Shown here piece after piece: positions 27,946 to 38,269 of a DNA stretch of 64,000 nt (its first letter is position 1; every line of letters starts with the position of its first letter). The notes below the pieces were generated by a model, which worked only from the letters and a program-made list of their open reading frames with translations, did not search any database and was not told the origin of the DNA. A program made the position numbers and the translations under genes. The stretch covers positions 186,001-250,000 of the forward strand of contig CBDIHI010000011.1 in the NCBI GenBank assembly GCA_965279075.1, written 5' to 3'. This stretch comes from SZAS-79 sp965279075. Its GTDB lineage: Bacteria; Pseudomonadota; Gammaproteobacteria; Burkholderiales; SG8-39.

Positions 27946-28952
27946 CCGAAGTGAACCGCCAGTTCAAGCTGCTCGCGCGCCCCGTGGGCATGGTGAAGCG
28001 CAGCGATTTCGAATTCACCTCCTCGCCCGTCCCCGTGCCGGGTCCCGGCCAGGTGCTCGTGCGGGTGCAGTACGTATCGCTCGACCCCGCGATGCGCGGC
28101 TGGATGAACGAGGGCCGTTCGTACATCCCGCCGGTTGCGCTGGGCGAGGTCATGCGCGCGGGCACCGCCGGCAAGGTGGTGGCCTCGAACAACCCGAAGT
28201 TCGCCGCCGGCGATTACGTCGCCGGCTGGGGCGGGGTGCAGGATTACGTGGTGTCGGAAGGCAAGGACATCACCAAGGTCGACCCGCGGCTCGCGCCGCT
28301 GCCTGTGTTCCTCGGCACGCTCGGCATGCCGGGGATGACGGCGTACTTCGGCCTGCTGGAAGTGGGCAAGCCGAAGGAGGGCGACACCGTCGTCGTCTCG
28401 GGTGCGGCGGGCGCGGTCGGCACGGTGGTCGGGCAGGTGGCGAAGATCAAGGGCTGCCGCGTGGTCGGCATCGCGGGCGGGCCGGACAAGTGCAAGTGGA
28501 TCGTCGACGAACTCGGCTTCGACGCGGCCATCGACTACAAGTCGCAGGACGTCAACAAGGCGCTGCGCGAGCACTGCCCCAAGGGCGTGGACGTCTACTT
28601 CGACAACGTCGGCGGCGACATCCTCGACGCGGCGCTGGCGCGGATGGCGAGGAACGGCCGCATCGTCATCTGCGGCGCGATCTCGCAGTACAACAACACG
28701 ACGCCGGTGAAGGGGCCGTCGAACTACCTCTCGCTGCTCGTGAACCGAGCGAGCATGACCGGCATGGTGGTGATGGACTACACGGAGAATTTCGGCACGG
28801 CCGTGCGCGAGATGGCCGGCTGGATGAAGGCCGGCAAGCTGAAGACGCGCGAGGACATCGTCGACGGGCTCGAGACCTTCCCCGAGACGCTGCTGATGCT
28901 CTTCAAGGGCGAGAACACCGGCAAGCTGCTGATAAAGGTTGCCGGTGACTGA
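27942..28952 (+). CDS. Zinc-independent medium-chain NADPH oxidoreductase
   Basis: The 336-residue MDR enzyme shows YVSLDPAMRGWMNEGRSY, then the nucleotide-binding VVVSGAAGAVGTVVGQVAK, and VDVYFDNVGGDILDAALARM. These features place it with NADPH-dependent alkenal/curcumin/prostaglandin reductases, which reduce C=C bonds of enones. No zinc-binding cysteines are seen. It is translationally coupled to the kinase (ATGA) and to the thioesterase downstream. The curcumin-reductase-like activity is a family inference. Confidence 0.88.
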   Translation: MTEVNRQFKLLARPVGMVKRSDFEFTSSPVPVPGPGQVLVRVQYVSLDPAMRGWMNEGRSYIPPVALGEVMRAGTAGKVVASNNPKFAAGDYVAGWGGVQDYVVSEGKDITKVDPRLAPLPVFLGTLGMPGMTAYFGLLEVGKPKEGDTVVVSGAAGAVGTVVGQVAKIKGCRVVGIAGGPDKCKWIVDELGFDAAIDYKSQDVNKALREHCPKGVDVYFDNVGGDILDAALARMARNGRIVICGAISQYNNTTPVKGPSNYLSLLVNRASMTGMVVMDYTENFGTAVREMAGWMKAGKLKTREDIVDGLETFPETLLMLFKGENTGKLLIKVAGD

Positions 28953-29742
28953 GGCCCACGGATTCGACGCCGCCGTCCGCCTGGAGGCGCTCGGCGAGGG
29001 GCGCTACCGCGGCCACACCAGCGAGCAGTACTGGAATTTCGTCGGACCGTTCGGCGGGATCACCGCCGCGACCGCGCTGAACGCGCTGATGCAGCGCCCC
29101 GAGCGCATCGGGGATCCCCTTTCGCTCACCGCGAACTTCATGGCGCCGATCAAGGCCGGAGCGTTCGACGTCGAGACGAAGCTGGTGCGCTCCAACCGTT
29201 CGACCCAGCACTGGTCGGTGCAGCTCGTGCAGGACGGCGAGGCGGTGCTCGGCGCGATCGCCGTGTTCGCCGCGCGCCGCGACACCTGGGGCCTGCGCGA
29301 GGCGGTGCCGCCCGAAGCGCCGTCGCCGGAGGCCTGCAAGGTGTTCGAGCCGCGCCTAGAGATCCTGTGGCCGCGCATGTACGAAATGCGCTACGCCCGT
29401 GGGCAGTTCGGCCGCGAGAACCCCGACAGCGAGACCCATTGCTGGTTGCGCGACAACCCCGGGCGGACGCTGGACCACGCCTCGCTCACCGCGATCTGCG
29501 ACGCGTTCTTCCCGCGCATCTTCCTGCGGCGTCCCCGCATGGCGCCGATCGCGACGGTGTCGCTGAACGTCTACTACCACGTCGACGCGGCCGAGCTGGC
29601 CGCGGAGGGCGACGCCCATGTGCTGTGCGTCGCCAAGGCGCAGGTCTTCAACAAGGGCTACTACGACCAGGAAGGCCAGGTCTGGGGCCGCGACGGCAAG
29701 CTGCTCGCAACTACCCAGCAGATCGCCTGGTACAAGGAGTAG
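28945..29742 (+). CDS. Acyl-CoA thioesterase-family protein
   Basis: The 265-residue protein has a double hot-dog arrangement: YWNFVGPFGGITAATALNAL and SLTANFMAPIKAGAFDVETK in the first half, and TVSLNVYYHVDAAELAAEGD in the second. This matches the TesB-like thioesterase family that hydrolyses acyl-CoA. The likely start is GTG 28945, 6 bases after AAAGG and overlapping the reductase stop by 8 bases; TTG 28939 is an alternative. The substrate is unknown. It belongs to the kinase-reductase-thioesterase unit. Confidence 0.8.
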   Translation: MTEAHGFDAAVRLEALGEGRYRGHTSEQYWNFVGPFGGITAATALNALMQRPERIGDPLSLTANFMAPIKAGAFDVETKLVRSNRSTQHWSVQLVQDGEAVLGAIAVFAARRDTWGLREAVPPEAPSPEACKVFEPRLEILWPRMYEMRYARGQFGRENPDSETHCWLRDNPGRTLDHASLTAICDAFFPRIFLRRPRMAPIATVSLNVYYHVDAAELAAEGDAHVLCVAKAQVFNKGYYDQEGQVWGRDGKLLATTQQIAWYKE

Positions 29743-29793
29743 TCGCTTTCATCGCGCCCCGGCGGCGCGGGCCGGCACCGGATGCGCCTGCGT

Positions 29794-30750
29794 TCAGTCG
29801 TTGACCTTCGCGCCCGAGGCTTTCACGACTTCCGCCCAGGTGCCCACCTCGCTGCGCAGCAGGCGCGAGAACTCTTCCGGCGTGTTGCCCTGCGGCTCGG
29901 CGCCCTGCTCGAGCAGGCGCTGGCGCACATCGGGCGAATGCGCGGCCTTCGCCACCGCGTCGGCCAGCTTCGCGACGATGTCGCGCGGCGTGGCGGCGGG
30001 CGCGAGCACGCCGTACCAGACCACCACGTCCATGTCGACGCCGGACTCCTTCATCGTCGGCACGTCGGGCAGCTGCTCGGCGCGCTTCGGGCCGGTGACG
30101 GCCAGCGGCCGCAGGCGGCCCGACTTCACGTGTGCGCTGATCGCGGGGATGTTCGCGTAGGACAACTGCACCTCGCCCCCGATCAGCGCGGTCAGCGCGG
30201 GCGAGGTGCCCTTGTAGGGGACGTGCACGATGCTGGTCTTCGTGAGCGTCTTGAAGAGCTCGCCCGAAAGGTGCTGCGTGCTGCCGCTGCCGGCCGAGGA
30301 GTAGTTCAGCTTGCCGGGCTCGGCCTTCGCCGCGGCAATCAGCTCGGCGACGGACTTCGTCGGGACCGCGGCGTTCACCACCAGCACGTTCGGGCTCGAC
30401 GAGAACACCGACACGGCGGCGAAGTCCTTCAGCGCGTCGTAGCCGGGCCGCTTGTAGAGCGCCATGTTGATCGCCACGGCCGCGGTGTTGATCAGCAGCG
30501 TGTACCCGTCGGGCGCGGAACGCGCGACGAACTCGTTGGCGATGTTGGTGCCCGCGCCGGGCTTGTTCTCGACGATCACCTGCTGGCCGAGCAGTTCGGT
30601 CAGCTTGGCGGCGAGGAGCCGCGCGTTGATGTCCACGCCGCCGCCGGGTGTGAAGCCGACGATCAGCTTCACGGGCTTGGTGGGGTAGGCCTGCGCCAGC
30701 GTGGTGTCGGGCAGCAGCAGTGCCAGCAGGATCAGTGTCAGTAGTCTCAT
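29794..30750 (-). CDS. Bug-family periplasmic substrate-binding protein
   Basis: The 318-residue receptor starts at ATG 30750, overlapping the amidohydrolase stop as ATGA. A signal peptide (MRLLTLILLALLLPDTTLAQ) precedes YPTKPVKLIVGFTPGGGVD. VENKPGAGTNIANEFVARS, APDGYTLLI and VHVPYKGTSPALTALIGGEV are hallmarks of the Bug (TctC) family. These bind carboxylates, amides or amino acids for tripartite tricarboxylate transporters. No TctA or TctB gene is nearby. Coupling to the amidohydrolase suggests it brings in that enzyme's substrate. Confidence 0.93.
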   Translation of the reverse strand: MRLLTLILLALLLPDTTLAQAYPTKPVKLIVGFTPGGGVDINARLLAAKLTELLGQQVIVENKPGAGTNIANEFVARSAPDGYTLLINTAAVAINMALYKRPGYDALKDFAAVSVFSSSPNVLVVNAAVPTKSVAELIAAAKAEPGKLNYSSAGSGSTQHLSGELFKTLTKTSIVHVPYKGTSPALTALIGGEVQLSYANIPAISAHVKSGRLRPLAVTGPKRAEQLPDVPTMKESGVDMDVVVWYGVLAPAATPRDIVAKLADAVAKAAHSPDVRQRLLEQGAEPQGNTPEEFSRLLRSEVGTWAEVVKASGAKVND

Positions 30751-31631
30751 TGCGGGCTCCGGAATCGGTAGAGTTTTTCGGCGTTGGTGACGAAAAGCGG
30801 AACGCGCACCGATTCGCCCGGCAGCCAGCTTTCGAGCTGGTCGAGCAGGTCGGTGTCGCCAGGCATGTATTCGCGCAGGCCCGGGTGCGGCCAGTTGGTG
30901 CCCCACACGCAGCGGTCGGGTCGCGCGCGGAGCAGTGCCTGGACCAGCGGCCGCATGTCCTCGAACCCCGGGGGGCCTGCGTCCGAGAGCCGGTACCAGC
31001 TGGAGATCTTCGTCCAGCAGTCGTCGCGTTCGGTGAGCAGCCTGCGGACCGCGGCGAACCCCGGCGAATCGACGCCTTCGCTGCCGCGCACGCGGCCGAG
31101 GTGGTCGAATACCAGCGGCACGGGGCAGGCGCGAAGCCGCGGCTCCAGCGATACCCAGTCAGCGGAATTCGCAACGTTGATCTCGATGTGCCAGCCGTAC
31201 GGCGCGATGCGCCGCGCGATGCCTTCGAGCATGTCGGTGGTCGCGCCGTTGGGGAACTGGTCCATCAGGCGCGCGCCGCGGAACCCGGCCGCGTCGAGCC
31301 GCCTGAGGTCGGCTTCAGCGATGTCGGGCCGGATCGCGGCGATACCGAGGAAGCGTCCCGGATGTCCTGCCAGGAAGTCGAGCGTGATCGAGTTGTCGAG
31401 GCCGTAGGGCGTGCCGTGGACCTGCACGCCCCGCGCCACGCCCAGCGCCCTGTGCAGGTCGAGCCAGGCTTCGCGCGTGCACTCGGGCGGCGAGTACTTG
31501 CGCTCCCCGGCCAGCGGATAGCGGTCGAACCGGTCGAAGATATGCGCATGGCAGTCGATCGTGCCGGGCGGCAGCGCGCGCTTCGGGGCGCGCCGCGCGG
31601 GGCTCGGTGGAAGGACGTCTGAAGGGTTCAT
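30747..31631 (-). CDS. Amidohydrolase-2 family metal-dependent hydrolase
   Basis: The 294-residue TIM-barrel hydrolase begins its core with TIDCHAHIFD (metal-binding HxH) and ends with CVWGTNWPHP, where the Asp common in the family is replaced by Asn in a WGTNWPHP motif. GWHIEINV and LVFDHLGRV supply the other ligands. Relatives include 2-pyrone-4,6-dicarboxylate lactonase and other lactonases or decarboxylases. It is the middle gene between two Bug receptors, so it probably acts on an imported lactone or acid. Confidence 0.85.
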   Translation of the reverse strand: MNPSDVLPPSPARRAPKRALPPGTIDCHAHIFDRFDRYPLAGERKYSPPECTREAWLDLHRALGVARGVQVHGTPYGLDNSITLDFLAGHPGRFLGIAAIRPDIAEADLRRLDAAGFRGARLMDQFPNGATTDMLEGIARRIAPYGWHIEINVANSADWVSLEPRLRACPVPLVFDHLGRVRGSEGVDSPGFAAVRRLLTERDDCWTKISSWYRLSDAGPPGFEDMRPLVQALLRARPDRCVWGTNWPHPGLREYMPGDTDLLDQLESWLPGESVRVPLFVTNAEKLYRFRSPQ

Positions 31632-31655
31632 GCCTCGGGTCTCGCTCGATCGACC

Positions 31656-32627
31656 CTATTCGATGACGATGTTGCCCTCTTTCGCCAGCCCCCGCCATTT
31701 CTCGTAGTCGGCGCGCACGTAGGCGGCGAACTCGGGCTGGCTCATGTCCATCAGCTCCACGCCCATCGACTTGTAGCGTTCGCGCACCGCCTCGACCGAC
31801 ATCGCCTTGCGGATCGCGGCGTGCAGCTTCTCGACCACCGCAGGCGGCATGCCCGCCGGGCCGACGATCCCGGTCCAGGTGCTCGCCTCGAAACCCGCGA
31901 CGCCGAGCTCGGCGAGCGTGGGGACGTTGGGCAGCAGCGGCGAGCGCGCCTTCGAGGTCACCGCGAGCGCCTTGATGCGCCCCTCCTTGATGTGCCCGAT
32001 CGAAGCCGTGAGCTGGTCCATCATCGCGTCCACCTGGCTGCCCAGGAGATCCGTGATCGCCGGGCCGCTGCCCTTGTACGGCACGTGCGTCAGCTTGAGG
32101 CGCGCCTGGCGCATCAGCAGTTCGAGCGCGAGGTGGTTGGACGAGCCGTTGCCCGCGGAGGCCACGCTCAGGCCGCCGTTCTTCGACCGCGCGAGTTCCA
32201 CGAACTCCTTGTAGGTCGTGACCGGCGTCTTCGGCGCGGCGGTCAGCACGATCGGCACCGACTGGATCGGGCCGATCATCGTGAAGTCCTTGTTCGGGTC
32301 GTAGGGAATCGTCTTGTAGACGGCGGGCGCGTTGGTGATCGTGCCGCTGGAGCCGAGCGCCAGCGTGTAGCCGTCGGGCGGCGACTTCGCGACCATTGCC
32401 GTGCCTATGGTGCCGCCGGCGCCGGCGCGGTTCTCCACCACGACCTGCTGGCCGAGCGCGTCCGACAGCGCCGGCGCGATGGTGCGCGCGGTGATGTCCA
32501 CGTTGCCGCTCGGCGGCCAGGGCACGATGATGCGCACCGGCTTGCTGGGATAGTCCTGCGCCTGCGCGACGAAGGGCAGGCAGGTGGTCGCGGCTAGCAC
32601 GAGGGCCAGCGCTATTTTAGTTTTCAT
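31656..32627 (-). CDS. Bug-family periplasmic substrate-binding protein
   Basis: The 323-residue receptor has a signal peptide (to FVAQAQ), then YPSKPVRIIVPWPPSGNVDI, VENRAGAGGTIGTAMVAKS, PPDGYTLALGSSGT and THVPYKGSGPAITDLLGSQV. It begins the leftward Bug-amidohydrolase-Bug unit, 24 bases before the hydrolase start. The mature N-terminal pattern differs from the partner receptor at 29794 (WPPSGNVD versus FTPGGGVD), so the two may bind different ligands of the same pathway. Confidence 0.93.
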   Translation of the reverse strand: MKTKIALALVLAATTCLPFVAQAQDYPSKPVRIIVPWPPSGNVDITARTIAPALSDALGQQVVVENRAGAGGTIGTAMVAKSPPDGYTLALGSSGTITNAPAVYKTIPYDPNKDFTMIGPIQSVPIVLTAAPKTPVTTYKEFVELARSKNGGLSVASAGNGSSNHLALELLMRQARLKLTHVPYKGSGPAITDLLGSQVDAMMDQLTASIGHIKEGRIKALAVTSKARSPLLPNVPTLAELGVAGFEASTWTGIVGPAGMPPAVVEKLHAAIRKAMSVEAVRERYKSMGVELMDMSQPEFAAYVRADYEKWRGLAKEGNIVIE

Positions 32628-32680
32628 GGGGGTCTCCTCCTCCGCGCGTAATGTACCCTATCGCAAAGGAGATTTGTCCG

Positions 32681-33964
32681 ATGCTGGCAGACCGCTACGG
32701 CCTTTCAATGTCGACCACTTCGCAGGCGGCGCGCGACGCGTACGTCGAGGGCGTGGACCTGTTCCTTTCGGCCAACCTCGGGTCGGAGGCCGCGTTCGAG
32801 CGCGCGATCGCCGCGGACGAGGGCTTTGCACTCGCCCATGCGGCGCTCGCGCGCACGCGCCAGCTGTACTCCAAGGCGGAAGCCTCGAAGCGGAGCGCAG
32901 CCCGCGCGCGCGAACTGTCCGCGGGCCTCGGCCGGCAGGAGCGCGCCAACGTCGAGCTGCTTGCCACGCTGGTCGACGGCAAGGGGCCCGCGCCGCTGCC
33001 ATTCGCGCTCGAGCACCTGAAGGAATTCCCGCGCGATGTCATGGCGCTCGCGCCATGCGCCGGCGTGTTCGGGCTGATCGGGTTCTCCGGCCGCGCGGGC
33101 CGCGAGGAGGAGCAGGTCGCCCAGCTCGACGCGCTGGCGCCGGTGTACGGCGACGACTGGTGGTTCCTGTCCTCGCATGCGTTCGCGCTCGGCGAGGTGG
33201 GGCGCCTCGCCGAAGCGCGGCGCGCCATCGACCGCGCCCAGCAGATCTATCCGCGCAACTCGCACGGGGCGCATGTGTACGCGCACGTGCTGTACGAGTC
33301 GGGCGAGGACGCCGCGGGCCTGCGGTATCTCGAAGAATGGCTTCCCGACCTGCCGCGCGAATCGCAACTGCACTGCCACCTGAGCTGGCACGTGGCGCTG
33401 TGGAACTTCGACCTCGGCAACGTCGAGGCCGCGCGGCGCGTCTATGCCGCGGACGTGCGCCCGGGGGCCGCGTGGGGTCCACCCATCAACGTCGCTTCCG
33501 ATGCGTCTTCGCTTCTGTGGCGCATGCAGCTCGCGGGCGAGGCCGTCGACCCCGGGACCTGGCGCGAGGTGAAAGATTACGCGCTGCGCGAATTCCCGAG
33601 GGCGGGCATCACTTTCGTCGACGTCCATACGGCGCTTGCCTGCGCGGCCGCGGGCGACACTGCGGCGCTGGAGAAGATCATCGGGCAACTTCACGACCGG
33701 CAGGCCGCGGGCAAGCTCGCCGCCGGCCCGCTGGTGCCCGCGCTGGCCGAGGCATTCGGCGCCTACGTGCGTGGCGACTGGGCTGCAACCATCGAGCGCA
33801 TCGACCCCGTGCTCGGCGAGCACGAGAGGATAGGCGGCAGCCGTGCGCAGCGCGACCTCGTCGAATACACGCTGGCGAGCGCCCTCATCAAGGCCGGCCG
33901 TCGGCCCGCGGGGCCGCTTGCGCGGCGCGGCGGCCGCGGGCGCCGGTCCTCTTCACACCACTAG
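32681..33964 (+). CDS. TTC38-like tetratricopeptide repeat protein
   Basis: The 427-residue soluble protein starts at ATG 32681, 8 bases after AAAGGAGA; an ATG at 32651 lacks a ribosome site. The segments VEGVDLFLSANLGSEAAFER, DEGFALAHAALARTRQLYSK and LPRESQLHCHLSWHVALWNF resemble the TTC38 family of helical-repeat proteins. No catalytic motif is apparent. The last residues (GPLARRGGRGRRSSSHH) are low-complexity. It lies 14 bases upstream of the formaldehyde dehydrogenase gene, so the two are likely co-transcribed. Confidence 0.75.
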   Translation: MLADRYGLSMSTTSQAARDAYVEGVDLFLSANLGSEAAFERAIAADEGFALAHAALARTRQLYSKAEASKRSAARARELSAGLGRQERANVELLATLVDGKGPAPLPFALEHLKEFPRDVMALAPCAGVFGLIGFSGRAGREEEQVAQLDALAPVYGDDWWFLSSHAFALGEVGRLAEARRAIDRAQQIYPRNSHGAHVYAHVLYESGEDAAGLRYLEEWLPDLPRESQLHCHLSWHVALWNFDLGNVEAARRVYAADVRPGAAWGPPINVASDASSLLWRMQLAGEAVDPGTWREVKDYALREFPRAGITFVDVHTALACAAAGDTAALEKIIGQLHDRQAAGKLAAGPLVPALAEAFGAYVRGDWAATIERIDPVLGEHERIGGSRAQRDLVEYTLASALIKAGRRPAGPLARRGGRGRRSSSHH

Positions 33965-33978
33965 GCAGGACGAACTCC

Positions 33979-35088
<1,110 letters not shown>

Positions 35089-35090
35089 CA

Positions 35091-36209
35091 GTGAAGGCCG
35101 CGGTCCTCGGCGCCGGGCCTGCGGGCCTGCTGTACGCGTTGCTCGCCAAGCGCCGCAACCCGGGATGGGATATCACCGTCTACGAACAGAACCCGGCCGA
35201 CGCGACCTTCGGCTTCGGCGTGGTGTTCTCGCAGGGCGCGCTCGCCTTCCTCGAGCGCGACGCCCCCGACCTCCTCGCGCAGCTTTCTTCCCGCATGGAA
35301 ACCTGGCCCATGCAGCGCATCGTGCACCGCGACCAGCGGGTCGACATCGACGGCAACGGCTTCTCCGCCATCGGCCGCCAGCAACTCAACGCCTTCCTGC
35401 AGGCCCTGTGCCGCGAAATCGGGGTCAGAGTCGAATATTCGCGCACGATCGCGTCCCTCGACGAACTGGCGGGGGCCGACCTCATGGTGGGCGCGGACGG
35501 GCTGAACTCCCTTGTGCGCAGGGCATTCGAAGCGCAGTTTGAGCCGCAGGTGGAATTGCTCGGCAACCGTTTCGCCTGGTACGGCACTTCCAAGCCCTTC
35601 GAGTGCCTGACGCTGACCTTCCGCGAGGGCGCCGAGGGCGCCTTCGTCGCGCACCACTACCGCTATGCGCCCGGCATGAGCACCTTCCTCGTCGAGTGCG
35701 ACCCTGCGACCTGGCGCCGCGCGGGGCTCGACCGCATGGACGACGCGGCGTCGCGCGCCTGTTGCGAAAAGGTCTTCGCCGCCGACCTCGACGGGCATCC
35801 CCTGGTGTCGAACAAGTCGGTGTGGCGGCAGTTTCCGCTGCTGTCCAACAATCGCTGGTCGGTTGGGAATGCGGTGCTGATCGGCGACGCGCTGCGCACG
35901 ATGCATTTCTCCATCGGCTCGGGCACGCGCCTCGCGTTCGAGGACGCGATCGCGCTGGACCGCGCGTTCGGCGAGGCGGGGGACGACGTGCCGGCCGCGC
36001 TGGTGGCTTTCGAGCGCGAGCGCCGACCCGTGGTCGAGAAGATGCACGCGGCGGCGAACCGCTCGTCGTACTGGTACGAGAAATTCCCGCAGAAGCTGGC
36101 GCTCGCGCCCTGGGACCTCGCGTACGATTACATGACCCGCAGCGGCCGGATCGACGACGCGCGGCTCGCCAGGATGGCGCCGCGGTTCATGGCGGCACGA
36201 CCCGGGTAG
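35091..36209 (+). CDS. FAD-dependent aromatic monooxygenase
   Basis: The 372-residue flavoprotein starts at GTG 35091 (KAAVLGAGPAGLLYALLAK, dinucleotide-binding motif). ADLMVGADGLNSLVRRAF is the DG motif and NAVLIGDALRTMHFSIGSG the second FAD motif. The pattern FGFGVVFSQGAL resembles the hydroxylase half of salicylyl-CoA 5-hydroxylase and anthraniloyl-CoA monooxygenase and the VioD branch, but here it stands alone, without the OYE-like second half. It is likely a ring hydroxylase acting on a CoA-bound or free aromatic. It is packed between frmA and a Bug receptor. Confidence 0.85.
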   Translation: MKAAVLGAGPAGLLYALLAKRRNPGWDITVYEQNPADATFGFGVVFSQGALAFLERDAPDLLAQLSSRMETWPMQRIVHRDQRVDIDGNGFSAIGRQQLNAFLQALCREIGVRVEYSRTIASLDELAGADLMVGADGLNSLVRRAFEAQFEPQVELLGNRFAWYGTSKPFECLTLTFREGAEGAFVAHHYRYAPGMSTFLVECDPATWRRAGLDRMDDAASRACCEKVFAADLDGHPLVSNKSVWRQFPLLSNNRWSVGNAVLIGDALRTMHFSIGSGTRLAFEDAIALDRAFGEAGDDVPAALVAFERERRPVVEKMHAAANRSSYWYEKFPQKLALAPWDLAYDYMTRSGRIDDARLARMAPRFMAARPG

Positions 36210-36242
36210 ACTCGGGCGGAATAATTACAAGGAGGAGACGAA

Positions 36243-37217
36243 ATGAAAAGAACCACCGTGCTTGCGGCGCTGTCCGCCGCGCTGTCCATTGCAACCCCGC
36301 TCGCCGCGACGGCCCAGGCGTGGCCTTCGCAGCCGATCCGTCTGGTCGTGCCGTTCCCGCCCGGCGGGACCACCGACCAGATCGCGCGGCACGTGCAGCC
36401 GCACCTCCAGCAGGCGCTGGGGGTGCAGGTCCTGGTCGAGAACCGGGCCGGGGCCTCGGGCGCGATAGGCACCGCCGTCGTGGCGAAGGCGCCTCCCGAC
36501 GGCGCGACGTTCGCGGTGGTGTTCGACACCCACGGCGTCAACCCGAGCCTGATCCCGAACATGACCTTCGATACGCTCAACGACCTCGCGCCGGTGATGC
36601 TGGTCGGGAAGTCGCCGATGGTGTTCGTCACGCACCCGTCGACCTCCTACAGGACGCTCGGCGAGGTGATCGCCGCCGCAAAGGCGAAACCGGATTCGCT
36701 GGGCTACGGCACGATCGGTTCGGGCAGCCTCGCCCACCTCTTCGTCACCATGGCGGGCCGCCAGAACGGCTTCTCGCTGACCCACGTGCCGTACAAGGGC
36801 GGCGGCCCGCTGATCACCGACTCGGTGGCGGGGCACGTGTCGCTGTCGGTAGCGACGGTCGCGCTGTTCGCGCCGCATATCCAGTCGGGCAAATTGCGCC
36901 CGCTCGCGGTGACTTCGGCCAAGCGCTTCCCGAACCTGCCTGACGTGCCGGCGGTGTCCGAGGCCGGGTTGCCGGGCATGGAGGCGGAATCGTGGTGGGG
37001 CGTGTTCGCGCCGGCGAAGACCCCGGCCGCAATCGTCGCGCGCATGAACGCCGAGTTCGCCAATGCGCTGCGCAACCCCGGCGTCAACGAGAAGCTCACC
37101 GGGCAGGGCATCGTGATGTCGCTGTCCCAGCCGCAAGAGCTCGCGAAGTTCGTCGCGAACGAAGTCGAACGCTGGGGCAAGGTCGTTCGCGACAACAAGA
37201 TCTCCGCCGGCAACTAG
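36243..37217 (+). CDS. Bug-family periplasmic substrate-binding protein
   Basis: The 324-residue receptor starts at ATG 36243 behind AAGGAGGAG. A signal peptide (to ATAQA) is followed by WPSQPIRLVVPFPPGGTTDQ, VENRAGASGAIGTAVVAKA and LTHVPYKGGGPLITDSVAGH. It follows the FAD monooxygenase by 33 bases on the same strand and probably supplies that enzyme with substrate. Its stop converges on the TauD-like dioxygenase gene 18 bases away. Confidence 0.93.
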   Translation: MKRTTVLAALSAALSIATPLAATAQAWPSQPIRLVVPFPPGGTTDQIARHVQPHLQQALGVQVLVENRAGASGAIGTAVVAKAPPDGATFAVVFDTHGVNPSLIPNMTFDTLNDLAPVMLVGKSPMVFVTHPSTSYRTLGEVIAAAKAKPDSLGYGTIGSGSLAHLFVTMAGRQNGFSLTHVPYKGGGPLITDSVAGHVSLSVATVALFAPHIQSGKLRPLAVTSAKRFPNLPDVPAVSEAGLPGMEAESWWGVFAPAKTPAAIVARMNAEFANALRNPGVNEKLTGQGIVMSLSQPQELAKFVANEVERWGKVVRDNKISAGN

Positions 37218-37235
37218 GCCGGCGCCCGGCGCGGC

Positions 37236-38249
37236 TCAGCCGTTGTAGAAGCGGCGGCCGCGACCGCGCAGCCACAGCCGGACGAGGTGCCGCTTGCGGT
37301 CCTCCTCCGGGAAGTCCTTGAACCCGGTCCGGCGGTGGCCGAGCCGGACGTTGTCCACGATCTGGATCTGGCCGGGCTCGAAGAAGAACTCGCGCGCGAA
37401 GCGCGGCGCCATCATCGTGCGTTCCAGCGTCTCCAGCGCCTCGAGGCCTTCCGCGTCGAGGTCCTCGCCAGCCATGCGATAGCCGTTCACGACGTGCCGA
37501 TGCGAGAGCCGGCACACCAGCCGCTCGCCGTCGAGTTCGAACAACGGGTGGCTGAGCACCCGGGGCTCGTCCGGCGCATGCTCGCGCTGGCGGTCGAACA
37601 GGAAAGGCTTGAACAGGCGCCCCAGCAGGTCGGGGTGGTTTTTGATCATGTCGTTGTAGACGGCATAGAAGCTGACCACGCCGCTGATGCCGCCTTCCAT
37701 CGCCGGGCGCAGGCACAGCAAGCCCACGTAGTCCGGGGGGCAGAGGTTGTAGCTGTTGTCGGTGTGGAAATTCTGCTCGGCGTTGGTGATGTCCGGCCGT
37801 ACGCCGTTGCCGGGCGGCTTGCCCATGTCGCGCACGTCGTAGATGACCTTGCCGTCCCAGCTCTGCGCGACGGGACGCGACACCAGCTGCGACAGCAGCC
37901 AGTACACCGCACGTGCCTCGTCGACCGAGTAGTCGCCGAGCGGCAGGCGGTCGACGATCACGAAGCCGACGCCGGTCTCGAGCACTTCCTTCGCGCGGGC
38001 CATCATCGCGCGGCAGGCGGGCATCTCGAAATCGTCCGGCGTGAGCATCGGGGTGGGCAGCGGGTTGTGGCGGATCGCGTCCACGATCCGGTCGAGTTCC
38101 CGGCGGCTTTCCGCGTCCAGCCGGATCAGCCCGTCGTCCTGCGCGAGGGTGTCGCGCGTCCAGGCGATCGGGCCCGTGAAGGGATTGGTGCGCACGACCG
38201 GTTCCGGGGCGTGCGGTTGCTGGTTCAGTACGCGCTCGGGTGCGTTCAT
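37236..38249 (-). CDS. TauD/TfdA-like 2-oxoglutarate dioxygenase
   Basis: The 337-residue enzyme has the iron-binding HxD in QNFHTDNSYNLCPPDYVGLL and the distal His/Arg region in IVDNVRLGHRRTGFKDF. RHLVRLWLRG closes the fold. The family hydroxylates or cleaves small molecules, often beside a heteroatom, with 2-oxoglutarate and O2 in the cytoplasm. The exact substrate is unknown. It lies 20 bases upstream of no further gene on its strand except the Bug receptor that precedes it at 38270, with which it probably forms an operon. Confidence 0.85.
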   Translation of the reverse strand: MNAPERVLNQQPHAPEPVVRTNPFTGPIAWTRDTLAQDDGLIRLDAESRRELDRIVDAIRHNPLPTPMLTPDDFEMPACRAMMARAKEVLETGVGFVIVDRLPLGDYSVDEARAVYWLLSQLVSRPVAQSWDGKVIYDVRDMGKPPGNGVRPDITNAEQNFHTDNSYNLCPPDYVGLLCLRPAMEGGISGVVSFYAVYNDMIKNHPDLLGRLFKPFLFDRQREHAPDEPRVLSHPLFELDGERLVCRLSHRHVVNGYRMAGEDLDAEGLEALETLERTMMAPRFAREFFFEPGQIQIVDNVRLGHRRTGFKDFPEEDRKRHLVRLWLRGRGRRFYNG

Positions 38250-38269
38250 GGGTCCTCCTTTGGTCGCAA

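Noticed and set aside
32584..33978. Long in-frame extension upstream of the formaldehyde dehydrogenase
   Set aside because: The extension is an Arg/Gly-rich shadow of the TPR gene; FrmA at 369 residues from ATG 33979 has exactly the family length.
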